A DNA stretch of 64,000 bases, from NCBI RefSeq assembly GCF_001427305.1, contig NZ_LMFZ01000012.1, forward strand, positions 1 through 64,000. Direction: 5' to 3'. The notes below the pieces were generated by a model. That model did not search any database and was not told the origin of the DNA. It saw nothing but the letters and a program-made list of their open reading frames with translations. Each line of letters begins with the position of its first letter. The stretch's first letter is position 1. This DNA comes from Duganella sp. Root1480D1 (GTDB lineage Bacteria > Pseudomonadota > Gammaproteobacteria > Burkholderiales > Burkholderiaceae_D). Of this stretch, positions 1-6,411 are shown piece by piece. The position numbers were made by a program, and so were the translations under genes.

Positions 1-184
1 GCTTGCGCGCTACCGCTGGACTCTCGTTTTCATCGAAACTGTCGAAATCCCTAGCCACACTGATCCGGTCTTCGCTCCTGCATCCGAAACCATCATGCTG
101 TTCGCATTTTGGCGCCACAGTCCCTATTCCGGGACAACATCCCAAGACATATTTTCTATGCGCCTGGGGTGCAGGCCCGGGCTT

Positions 185-239
185 GTCCAACAAACGGTTC
201 AGATCGTGGCTTCGCACGATCTAACCTTATTCGTTATGT
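185..239 (+). repeat. attC: attC-like integron recombination site
   Basis: The 55 bp element has the layout of an integron attC site. It starts with an R''-type box GTCCAAC (185-191, fits RYYYAAC). A hairpin follows in which GGTT (196-199) pairs with AACC (223-226) and AGATCGTG (201-208) pairs with CACGATCT (215-222) around a GCTTCG loop. C200 is left unpaired, as the extrahelical base of an L'' box is. The R'-type box GTTATGT (233-239) has one mismatch to GTTRRRY. The start codon of the next ORF (236) lies inside this R' box, a common cassette arrangement. No integrase is in the window. Confidence 0.6.
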
Positions 240-514
240 TCGAACAATCTGCGGCTAACGACAGGATGGACTATGAGCGAATCGGTCGTTTCATATATTC
301 ATTTCATCGAGTTTCTGGATCTGTTGATGAGTTGAATGTTTTTGCGTCAGATGTAAATGTCCCGCCAGAGCTTGCCGCACGAGCCGCGAATCTGGCTTGT
401 ATTTTGAAGAACTGTGGCTCGATCGCCGAAGGTGAGCTTGAATCAACGCTCCGTGAAGCCTCTGAAGTGCAAACAGGGATTCAAGATTGGCGATCGCGCA
501 ATGTGGAGCGGTAG
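236..514 (+). CDS. Hypothetical protein, possible integron cassette ORF
   Basis: A 92-residue protein I do not recognise. It is mostly helical and charged, with no signal peptide or membrane segment. The frame is open upstream to the window edge, but ATG 236 is preferred because it sits in the R' box of the attC-like site, as cassette starts often do. An internal ATG at 266 is a possible alternative. The stop codon is followed directly by the motif CGGCCAGAAGCGGAC, which also follows the next gene. Base composition is AT-richer than the downstream chromosome, which suggests acquisition. The ORF could be non-genic. Confidence 0.45.
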   Translation: MFEQSAANDRMDYERIGRFIYSFHRVSGSVDELNVFASDVNVPPELAARAANLACILKNCGSIAEGELESTLREASEVQTGIQDWRSRNVER

Positions 515-530
515 CCGGCCAGAAGCGGAC
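515..530 (+). repeat. Short repeat, copy 1 (GGCCAGAAGCGGAC)
   Basis: This motif starts immediately after the stop codon of the ORF ending at 514. A near-identical copy with one A-to-G change lies at 1084-1098, after the next gene. Each copy sits in the gap between two small accessory ORFs. The function is unknown. Confidence 0.5.
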
Positions 531-544
531 CACTTTAAACTCCA

Positions 545-1075
545 ATGTTTATGCGTTCAATAATATTTTTCTTTGCAGCTTTTGGTGTATTAAACTCCGT
601 TGCAGACGCTTGCCAGCCTTTACCTGAACAATATTGGAGAAATTCGCCTAATCGTGTGAAGAGCAACTTTGACAATGCTCAGTTTGTTGTTATAGCTACT
701 GTTGTAAGTGTTCGAGAGGTAGAAGAATCCTCTCAGCTTGATCCAGCCTTCAAGATGAATCTAGAACGCGCTAAGTTTCGTGTAGATCGGGCATTCAAAG
801 GAAAGCTTCGACCTGGCGATACTTTTGAGATCGATACCGGCAGAACCACGTGCGGACATGGTGTGCAAGATCAAAATTGGGTTCCACAAAGGAAGAACCC
901 TAGCGATCGAAGTGACTTTCCGAAGCAATGGATAATTTACTATACTTCACATGGTGAAATTACAGATTCTCCCATGCAACCGCCATCATTTGAGATAACA
1001 GTTTCGCCGCTTAGTAGGCCCGCTGCAGAAGCGGATTACGACTTAAAGATTCTGGAAAAATTGCGAGCGCGTTAG
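545..1075 (+). CDS. Exported hypothetical protein, TIMP/NTR-like
   Basis: A 176-residue protein with a signal peptide (about residues 1-22, hydrophobic IIFFFAAFGVL core, cut before a DACQ sequence). The mature part shows the pattern of bacterial TIMP-like (netrin-fold) proteins: an early Cys, then FVVIATVVSV, then a strand reading VDRAFKGKLRPGDTFEI and a TTCGHG turn with a second Cys. Such proteins are exported or periplasmic and usually of unknown role. The coding sequence is clearly AT-richer than most of the window and lies between two small unknown ORFs, consistent with transferred DNA. The family call rests on the pattern only. Confidence 0.65.
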   Translation: MFMRSIIFFFAAFGVLNSVADACQPLPEQYWRNSPNRVKSNFDNAQFVVIATVVSVREVEESSQLDPAFKMNLERAKFRVDRAFKGKLRPGDTFEIDTGRTTCGHGVQDQNWVPQRKNPSDRSDFPKQWIIYYTSHGEITDSPMQPPSFEITVSPLSRPAAEADYDLKILEKLRAR

Positions 1076-1083
1076 GCTGTGGT

Positions 1084-1098
1084 CGGCCAGGAGCGGAC
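1084..1098 (+). repeat. Short repeat, copy 2 (GGCCAGGAGCGGAC)
   Basis: Second copy of the motif found at 515-530. It lies nine bases after the stop codon of the TIMP-like gene. I found no third copy after the next ORF. Confidence 0.5.
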
Positions 1099-1203
1099 GC
1101 TGGCATTGAACATTTTGAACTGGAGTATCGTGTTACTTGAAGTTGAAAAAAAAGGCCCCAAGCAAGACCCACTACGGCTCAGGTAGGTGCTGCGATCGCG
1201 AAG

Positions 1204-1539
1204 TTGCGCTCATATGGCCCGTCATCTTTTGCGTCACTCACCGACGAGCAGGGGAATTACATACAGGTGGCCGGTGGAGGGATAACCTGTCTGCCAGAGA
1301 GGCGAGCTGTGGCAGGTCCACAGCATTTCCGGGCATATCTAGAAAAGCCAAGCACCATTCATCCAGATGGTACCGTCCTCGCCTTCAGCGGTGGCGAGGT
1401 AAAGCTCCGAGCCGACGAGTGGATATCTGCTCCGCTCGTCATTGAAGCGTTTACCGCATTCTTGCAAGGACACGAGCTTCCTCAGACTATCCGGTGGCGA
1501 GACATCACGTCCGTACTCGGCTGCCGAAAGACGGCTTGA
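1204..1539 (+). CDS. Hypothetical protein, 5' end unclear (possible frameshift)
   Basis: A small soluble protein I do not recognise. The only available start in this frame is TTG 1204, but coding-like sequence continues upstream to 1147 (it reads TTAQVGAAIAKLRSYGPSS across the proposed start). A different frame with a start at TTG 1137 enters through a run of eight A residues (1146-1153). Removing one A would join the two into a single protein of about 134 residues. The gene is therefore either frameshifted, a sequencing error, or starts at TTG 1204. It converges on csbD. Confidence 0.5.
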   Translation: MRSYGPSSFASLTDEQGNYIQVAGGGITCLPERRAVAGPQHFRAYLEKPSTIHPDGTVLAFSGGEVKLRADEWISAPLVIEAFTAFLQGHELPQTIRWRDITSVLGCRKTA

Positions 1540-1590
1540 GGGCGGTAGCTGCCTCCCAACTGGCAGGCGATGTCAGATACTGTCTAGATT

Positions 1591-1616
1591 AGGAAAGAGC
1601 CGGCATGCCGGCTCTT
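1591..1616 (-). terminator. Rho-independent terminator of csbD
   Basis: A 22 bp perfect palindrome AAGAGCCGGCATGCCGGCTCTT (half: AAGAGCCGGCA) spans 1595-1616. On the minus strand it is followed by TTTCC. It lies just downstream of csbD and may also stop plus-strand transcription from the accessory ORFs. Confidence 0.6.
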
Positions 1617-1626
1617 GAGGACGACC

Positions 1627-1833
1627 TTACTGGCGATTGCCGCGGTCGATCAGTTCGTCCGTGGCATCGTCGATGGCTTCACGCAGGTCGCCACGCTGTT
1701 TCTGCAGCTTGCCTTCAACCTGTTTGGCAACGCCCTTCACCTGCTGCTTCGAGCTGCCGACCAGTTCCCCGGTTTCTTCCTGGATCTTGCCGCCGATTTC
1801 CTTGGCCTTGCCCTTCACTTGGTCCTTGTTCAT
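1627..1833 (-). CDS. CsbD family stress protein
   Basis: A 68-residue hydrophilic protein of the CsbD family, a widespread general-stress protein of unknown biochemical role. It begins MNKDQVKGKAKEIGGKIQEETG, the typical family start, and is rich in Lys, Gln and Gly with no hydrophobic core. The length is normal. An AGGAG ribosome site precedes the ATG. It is monocistronic, with its own palindromic terminator downstream. Confidence 0.92.
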   Translation of the reverse strand: MNKDQVKGKAKEIGGKIQEETGELVGSSKQQVKGVAKQVEGKLQKQRGDLREAIDDATDELIDRGNRQ

Positions 1834-1913
1834 GATCCGCTCCTCTTAAAAAAAGTGCGACGAGCAAATCATACGAACAGGCATCGACACCTACTGTACG
1901 CAAGCTAACAGAA

Positions 1914-2528
1914 CTAACCTTTACGCCAGACTGAAGCCAGCCATGGCTGCTGTTCGCGCGGTAATCCTGCCGGGCGGTAATAGTGCGTGATAGGCTCGAA
2001 GCCAGCTGCGGTTACCACCGTCGACCATGTTTCGAAATCGTAGTAACAACCGTAGCGTGGGCCGTTCCAGCCCTCTTCGTTATGGCCACGAGGATTGGAA
2101 CTGAACAGCACACCGCGAGGTTTCAACGCTGCATGCAAGCGCGATAAAACATCGGGCAGCACGGCGCTGGGGACGTGGAACAGGGAGGCGTTGGCGAAGA
2201 TGCCGTCGAACGAGCCTGCCGGCAGGTCCAGCGCGACAAAGTCCTGGTGCAGGACGGTGCAGCCACTCCAGTTTTGGGCCATCTCGACGAAGTGGGCCGA
2301 GCCGTCGAGGCCGACCGGCTCATGCCCAAGCGACTTGAAGGTGCGCAGGTCGCGGCCAGGGCCGCAACCCAGATCGAGAATGCGGAACGGTGGCGCTACT
2401 TCGATCGCATCGAGCAGCGCCGCGATGTTCTGGCTTACGTCGTGGTCGCGCGTGCCTTCCAGGAAGGCTTGCGCGTTGCGTTCGTAATGTTCCAGCGTCC
2501 GGCGGGTGATCTGCTCGATGTCGTCCAT
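1914..2528 (-). CDS. Class I SAM-dependent methyltransferase
   Basis: A 204-residue soluble methyltransferase. Motif I is ILDLGCGPGRDL (about residues 50-61), with the acidic ribose-binding region VGLDGS after it and a motif II/III region DGIFANASLFHV. This is the Methyltransf_11/25 fold. The substrate cannot be read from the sequence. The start lies nine bases after the stop codon of the M13 peptidase gene, so the two genes are probably cotranscribed. Confidence 0.88.
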   Translation of the reverse strand: MDDIEQITRRTLEHYERNAQAFLEGTRDHDVSQNIAALLDAIEVAPPFRILDLGCGPGRDLRTFKSLGHEPVGLDGSAHFVEMAQNWSGCTVLHQDFVALDLPAGSFDGIFANASLFHVPSAVLPDVLSRLHAALKPRGVLFSSNPRGHNEEGWNGPRYGCYYDFETWSTVVTAAGFEPITHYYRPAGLPREQQPWLASVWRKG

Positions 2529-2537
2529 TCCCCTACT

Positions 2538-4589
2538 TTACCAGACGCGCACGCGCTGTTCCGGCGCCAGGTACAGCTTCTGGCCCGGCTTTACGTCGTA
2601 GGCCTGGTACCAGGCGTCAAGGTTGCGCACGGTGTAAGTACGCCACTTGGCCGGCGAGTGGCCGTCGGTCATGACCTGGTTGCGCAGCGAAGCGTCACGG
2701 GCTTTGTTGGCCCAGCTTGCGGCATAGCCGTTGAAGAAATCGCGGTCTTGCACAGGAGTGGCTTTGCCGCCCAGCGAAACGTGATACGCATCCAGCGCTG
2801 CAGCCAGGCCGGCCAGGTCAGCCAGGTTTTCGCTCAGGGTCAGGGTGCCGTTCAACTTCAGGTCAGGGAAGGCTTCATAGGAATCATACTGCGCCACCAG
2901 TTTGGCTGCAGCTTGCTTGAAGTGCTCGCCGTCTTCCTTGGTCCACCAGTCGCGCAGGCGGCCCTTGGAATCGAACTGCGCGCCCTGGTCGTCGAAGCTG
3001 TGGCTGATCTCGTGGCCGATCACCGCGCCGATCGCGCCGTAGTTCAGCGCATCGCTTGCCTTCATGTCGAAGAATGGCGGCTGCAGGATCGCGGCCGGGA
3101 AGTTCAGCGCATTCTGCATCGGCATGTTCACCGCGTTCACCACGTGCGGCGGCATGCACCATTCGGTCGGGTCGACCTTCTTGCCCAGTTTCGCCAGTTG
3201 CTGCTTGTAGTGGAATTGCTCGGCGCGCAGGGCGTTGCCCATCGCATCGTCAGGCTTGATTTCCAGGCCATCGTAGGTAGTCCATTTGTCCGGGTAGCCC
3301 ACGCCCACGTACAGGGTGCGCAGTTTTTCCTGTGCTTCCTTCTTGGTGGCTGGCGCCATCCAGTCCAACGCATCGACGCGCTTGCGGAAGGAGTCGACGA
3401 TATTGGAGACCATGGTTTGCAGGCGCGCTTTGGCTTCAGCCGGGAAGTAGCGCTCGACGTACATCTTGCCGGCGGCATCCGGTACTGCGTTGTTCACCGC
3501 GCTCAGGCCGCGCTTCCAGCGTGGCGACAGTTGCGGCGTGCCGTTCATGGTGCGGCCATAGAATTCAAAGCGCTGGTCGACGAAGGCCTTCGGCAGGAAG
3601 CCGCCGAAGTGGTTCACGGTGTGGAAGGCCAGGAAGTCTTTCCAGGCTTGCAGCGGCATCTCGTTCACCAATGCGGCGCTGCCGGTGATGGCGCTCGGGT
3701 GGTAGACGATGAACTTGTTCTGCTTGCCCAGGCCTGCAGCGCGGAAGAAGGCGCGCCAGTCCATGCCCGGCGCCTTGGCGGCGAAGTCGCGCATGGTCCA
3801 GGTGTTGTTTGCTTTCTGGATGTCGGCGGAGTCTTCGCGGCTGCCGTGGGCCTGCGCCAGTTTGCGCTCCAGTTCATAGACGCGGGCGGCACGGGTTTCC
3901 GGCTCGCTGTAGCCGGCCAGCTTCAGCATGGCGGCAATGTGGGCCTGGTAGGCGGTGCGCAGCTGGTGCATGCGCTGGTTGTCGTCCAGGTAGTAGGCGC
4001 GGTCCGGCAGGCCCAGGCCGCCCTGCAGGATGTATGGGGTGTAGTGATTCGGGTCAGTCAGGCCTTGCGCGATCCAGATCCCGAACAGGTTCTCGGTATA
4101 GAAATTAGTGGAGTTCAGCGGGTCCACGTCGGCACGGATGGAGGCGGCCAGGGCGTGTACCAGCGCGGCCTTGTCCTTGATGGCGTCGATCTTTTCCAGT
4201 TCGGGCTTGAGCGACTTCAGGCCATGCGCTTCGATTGCCGCTTCGTCCATGAAGCTGCGGTAGAAGTCCGTCACGCGGCGGGTGTCGCCGGTTGGCGACT
4301 TGGCGGCGGTTTCGTCGATCAGCTTGACGATGCGCTCATTGGTCGCGTCGCCCAGGGCTGAGCCGGCACCCCAGCTGCCTTTGTCGGCCGGGATCTGCGT
4401 CTTGGCCAGCCATTCGGCGTTCACATGGCCGAAGAAATCGTCGCCCGGCTGCGGGACGGCGTCTTGCGTTTGCGCGGCTGGGGCCGGGGCTGCCTGTTGG
4501 GCAATCGCCGGGACCAATCCAAAAGTGGCTCCACAGAAGGCCAGGGTAAGGGCCAGCTTGAGCGGCGTGACGCGGGTGGATGCTTGCAT
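2538..4589 (-). CDS. M13 family metallopeptidase (neprilysin/PepO-like), exported
   Basis: A 683-residue zinc endopeptidase of family M13. An N-terminal signal peptide (about residues 1-30, ending PAIAQQ) is followed by a Pro/Ala-rich linker and then the peptidase N domain starting near GDDFFGHVNAEWL. The zinc site is H526-E-I-S-H530, and the third ligand is in E587NLAD, as in the HExxH...ENxxD family pattern. The protein ends in VRVW, the conserved family C-terminus. Full family length. It should act in the periplasm or outside the cell on peptides. It leads a probable two-gene operon with the downstream methyltransferase. Confidence 0.95.
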   Translation of the reverse strand: MQASTRVTPLKLALTLAFCGATFGLVPAIAQQAAPAPAAQTQDAVPQPGDDFFGHVNAEWLAKTQIPADKGSWGAGSALGDATNERIVKLIDETAAKSPTGDTRRVTDFYRSFMDEAAIEAHGLKSLKPELEKIDAIKDKAALVHALAASIRADVDPLNSTNFYTENLFGIWIAQGLTDPNHYTPYILQGGLGLPDRAYYLDDNQRMHQLRTAYQAHIAAMLKLAGYSEPETRAARVYELERKLAQAHGSREDSADIQKANNTWTMRDFAAKAPGMDWRAFFRAAGLGKQNKFIVYHPSAITGSAALVNEMPLQAWKDFLAFHTVNHFGGFLPKAFVDQRFEFYGRTMNGTPQLSPRWKRGLSAVNNAVPDAAGKMYVERYFPAEAKARLQTMVSNIVDSFRKRVDALDWMAPATKKEAQEKLRTLYVGVGYPDKWTTYDGLEIKPDDAMGNALRAEQFHYKQQLAKLGKKVDPTEWCMPPHVVNAVNMPMQNALNFPAAILQPPFFDMKASDALNYGAIGAVIGHEISHSFDDQGAQFDSKGRLRDWWTKEDGEHFKQAAAKLVAQYDSYEAFPDLKLNGTLTLSENLADLAGLAAALDAYHVSLGGKATPVQDRDFFNGYAASWANKARDASLRNQVMTDGHSPAKWRTYTVRNLDAWYQAYDVKPGQKLYLAPEQRVRVW

Positions 4590-4822
4590 TTTTTGTATCC
4601 CTATCTAGTTATAAGTGGCGGAATGAGCCAGGCTGCACTCTAACTGCAACGCAGTCGTGACCTTGCTCAATTGCGACAGACTGCAAATTTCGGGGATCAA
4701 ATGCAGAAAGCTGGGAATGCTGTGCGGAGCCGTCAACGAATGTTAAAAAACTTGCTGCACTCCCCTCGGGAATCGCTATATAGTTTCACCCACAGCAACG
4801 CCGAATTTAGAGGAGATTTTTC

Positions 4823-5638
4823 ATGAAGCTCGAAGCACTGTTCCAGAATCCAACTGCGTTGCCGACCGCCCCGAAGGTTGTTGACGAATTGATCAGCAGC
4901 TTCGACAAGGCCAGCGTCTCCACCGAGGAAATTGCCAAGAAACTGTCGGCCGACCCGGTGCTGAGCGCCAAATTGCTGCGCCTGGCCAATTCCGCCTATT
5001 ACCATGTGTCGCGCTCGATCGGTACCGTGGAAGATGCCATCCTGATGCTGGGCTTCGTCACCGTGCGCACGCTGGTGATCAGCTCCGGCCTGGTGAGCGG
5101 CTTCAAGACCGTGCCGGGCATGGACCTGCGCCAGTTCTGGCGCTACAGCCTGCGCACTGCGGTGGGCGCCAAATTCATCGCCAAGGCTTGCAAGCAAAAC
5201 ACCGACCTCGCCTTTACCATCGGCATGATGCATGCGATCGGCCAACTCGTGATCCATGCCGGCATGCCCGAGCAGGCGCTGGCGCTGGACAAGGTGGCCG
5301 GTCCGCTGGATGAGCGCCGCCTGGAAGCCGAAACGACGGCATTGGGTTATACCTATGCCGACGTCGGCGCCGAACTGGCCAGCCGCTGGAAATTCCCGCC
5401 AACCTTTGCCGAAACCATTGCCGCCATCCCCCACCCGGGCGAAAATGACCTGGCTGCGGTGATCCACCTGGCTGCCTGGCGCGCCCGCATCGACGAGAAC
5501 AAGCTGTCCCCGGACGAAATCGCTGCCTGCTACCCGACCGCCGTAGCGGAAAACCTGGGACTGGAAGAAAACGCACTGATCGACCAGATGCCATCGCTTG
5601 ATGAGCTGAGCGCGGGCCTGGACGAACTGATTTCCTGA
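4823..5638 (+). CDS. HDOD domain protein
   Basis: A 271-residue protein made almost entirely of one HDOD domain (starts LPTAPKVVDELI, then VSTEEIAKKLSADPVLSAKLLRLANSA, IGTVEDAILMLGF, and GMMHAIGQLVI). HDOD is related to the HD phosphohydrolase fold but usually lacks the catalytic His-Asp, and acts in signalling, often linked to motility and cyclic-di-GMP. No other signalling domain is attached. An AGAGGAG ribosome site lies upstream of the ATG. It has its own terminator, and a FliT-like gene follows. Confidence 0.9.
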   Translation: MKLEALFQNPTALPTAPKVVDELISSFDKASVSTEEIAKKLSADPVLSAKLLRLANSAYYHVSRSIGTVEDAILMLGFVTVRTLVISSGLVSGFKTVPGMDLRQFWRYSLRTAVGAKFIAKACKQNTDLAFTIGMMHAIGQLVIHAGMPEQALALDKVAGPLDERRLEAETTALGYTYADVGAELASRWKFPPTFAETIAAIPHPGENDLAAVIHLAAWRARIDENKLSPDEIAACYPTAVAENLGLEENALIDQMPSLDELSAGLDELIS

Positions 5639-5654
5639 CCGCTTCGCTTGAGAT

Positions 5655-5699
5655 TTGCCGTTGTGACCCTTGGGATGGGGGCGCAACGGCAATTTTTTT
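5655..5699 (+). terminator. Rho-independent terminator after the HDOD gene
   Basis: Nine-base perfect arms TTGCCGTTG (5655-5663) and CAACGGCAA (5684-5692) are followed by a run of seven T. Confidence 0.85.
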
Positions 5700-5731
5700 G
5701 GAAATTTCTCAAATATTTTTCAAAAAGACCC

Positions 5732-5758
5732 TAAAGTTCCTTCCGAGCCTGACGTTAA
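5732..5758 (+). promoter_or_regulatory. Sigma-28 (FliA)-like promoter of the FliT-like gene
   Basis: TAAA (5732-5735), a 15-base spacer, then GACGTTAA (5751-5758). The FliA consensus is TAAA-N15-GCCGATAA, so the downstream element matches at 6 of 8 positions with ideal spacing. The extended upstream box TAAAGTTC is identical to that upstream of the YjfB-like gene at 12673. Confidence 0.5.
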
Positions 5759-5800
5759 TCCTGACATGCGGTACTCCGCGCACAGAATTCAAGGCTCAAA

Positions 5801-6067
5801 ATGTCCTCGACCCAAGTCCTCGCTACCTACGAAAAAATTGCCGGTTTGACCAGCCAGATGGTGGGTGCCGCGCAAGCCGGCGACTGGAATTCGCTCGACA
5901 GCATGGAAAACCAGTGTGCTGCCGCTTCGGTAGCACTGATGGGCGGCGCGGCTCCCCTGCAGGGCGAAGCCCGCAAGCGCAAGATCGAACTGCTGAAGCA
6001 GATCATGGCCAACGACCGCGCCATCCGCGACGTGACCGATCCCTGGCAGAATCGCCTGAACGGCTGA
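5801..6067 (+). CDS. fliT: FliT-like flagellar chaperone
   Basis: An 88-residue helical protein resembling FliT. FliT is the cytoplasmic export chaperone for the filament cap protein FliD and in enterobacteria also an inhibitor of FlhDC. The visible pattern is a first helix ending MVGAAQAGDWNSLDSMENQ and a C-terminal helix ELLKQIMANDRAIRDVTDPW, as in short FliT homologues. No other flagellar gene lies in the window, so it is an orphan, but a sigma-28-like promoter upstream supports a motility role. The gene is monocistronic between two terminators. The family call is by pattern, as FliT proteins diverge strongly. Confidence 0.7.
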   Translation: MSSTQVLATYEKIAGLTSQMVGAAQAGDWNSLDSMENQCAAASVALMGGAAPLQGEARKRKIELLKQIMANDRAIRDVTDPWQNRLNG

Positions 6068-6085
6068 TTACAGCGAACTCAAAGA

Positions 6086-6107
6086 AAGCGCCTCCGGGCG
6101 CTTTTTT
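6086..6107 (+). terminator. Rho-independent terminator of the FliT-like gene
   Basis: Stem AAGCGCC/GGGCGCTT with a three-base loop (6086-6103), followed by a T run to 6107. Confidence 0.9.
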
Positions 6108-6108
6108 A

Positions 6109-6147
6109 TTTCCTGAAAAATGGGGTACGTCCCCATTTTTCAGGAAA
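6109..6147. repeat. Long perfect inverted repeat (17 bp arms)
   Basis: TTTCCTGAAAAATGGGG (6109-6125) is the exact reverse complement of 6131-6147, with a five-base TACGT loop. It sits between the fliT terminator and the terminator of the minus-strand ncRNA candidate. I recall similar GGGGACGTACCCC-containing palindromes being common between genes in Oxalobacteraceae, but could not check this. Confidence 0.8.
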
Positions 6148-6352
6148 CAAAAAGGCGCCCGCTTGGGGCGCCTTGGAATTCGGAGGGGCGAGCACCAGGT
6201 ATCTCCTGGTGTCGCCTCAGCGCCGGTTGCACCCGGCGTTCATATCGCCTCAGTCGGCTATGAACTGCTTCCAGACGGGGTCGTTTCATCAACGTCGCTC
6301 TGCGGTTCGCGTCACACTATCGGTGGTGACTGCGGCAGAACCCGGTCCGTGT
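6148..6352 (-). ncRNA. Candidate structured small RNA (about 205 nt)
   Basis: This stretch has no convincing ORF but looks like a transcription unit. On the minus strand there is a promoter (6359-6388), three consecutive hairpins, and a terminator (6152-6174, GC stem then five T). The hairpins are 6238-6265 (GTTCATA/TATGAAC arms with an inner GCC/GGC pair), 6221-6238 (CGCCGG/CCGGCG) and 6187-6216 (GGCGA plus CACCAGG arms). The string CTGAGGCGA occurs twice. I considered 6S, SRP, tmRNA and RNase P RNAs and found no diagnostic motif, so the family is unknown. It lies downstream of the FimV-like gene on the same strand. Confidence 0.55.
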
Positions 6353-6358
6353 GAACCC

Positions 6359-6388
6359 AGTATAACGCAGGTAAAAAATTCCTGTCCA
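6359..6388 (-). promoter_or_regulatory. Sigma-70-type promoter of the candidate sRNA
   Basis: On the minus strand, -35 TGGACA (6383-6388), an 18-base spacer, and -10 TATACT (6359-6364). The predicted start is near 6352, just before the structured region. It lies after the stop codon of the FimV-like gene. Confidence 0.55.
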
Positions 6389-6411
6389 GAGGTGAAATGC
6401 AATGCTAGTTA

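Noticed and set aside
1..184. A gene in the first 184 bases
   Set aside because: Frames are open, including one continuous with the ORF at 236, but none shows a start, ribosome site or recognisable sequence. It may be the tail of a cassette cut by the window edge.
1071..1150. A second attC site after the TIMP-like gene (GTTAGGC at 1071-1077)
   Set aside because: No RYYYAAC partner box and no paired hairpin with an extrahelical base could be placed around it.
2175..4361. Open frame of 728 codons on the plus strand opposite the M13 peptidase gene
   Set aside because: It has low-complexity composition typical of antisense frames in GC-rich genes. The minus strand encodes a complete peptidase with all its motifs.
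6148..6352. The ncRNA candidate as 6S, SRP, tmRNA or RNase P RNA
   Set aside because: There is no closing 5'-3' stem of 6S type, no SRP GGAAGC apical loop context, no tmRNA tRNA-like ends and no RNase P core motif.
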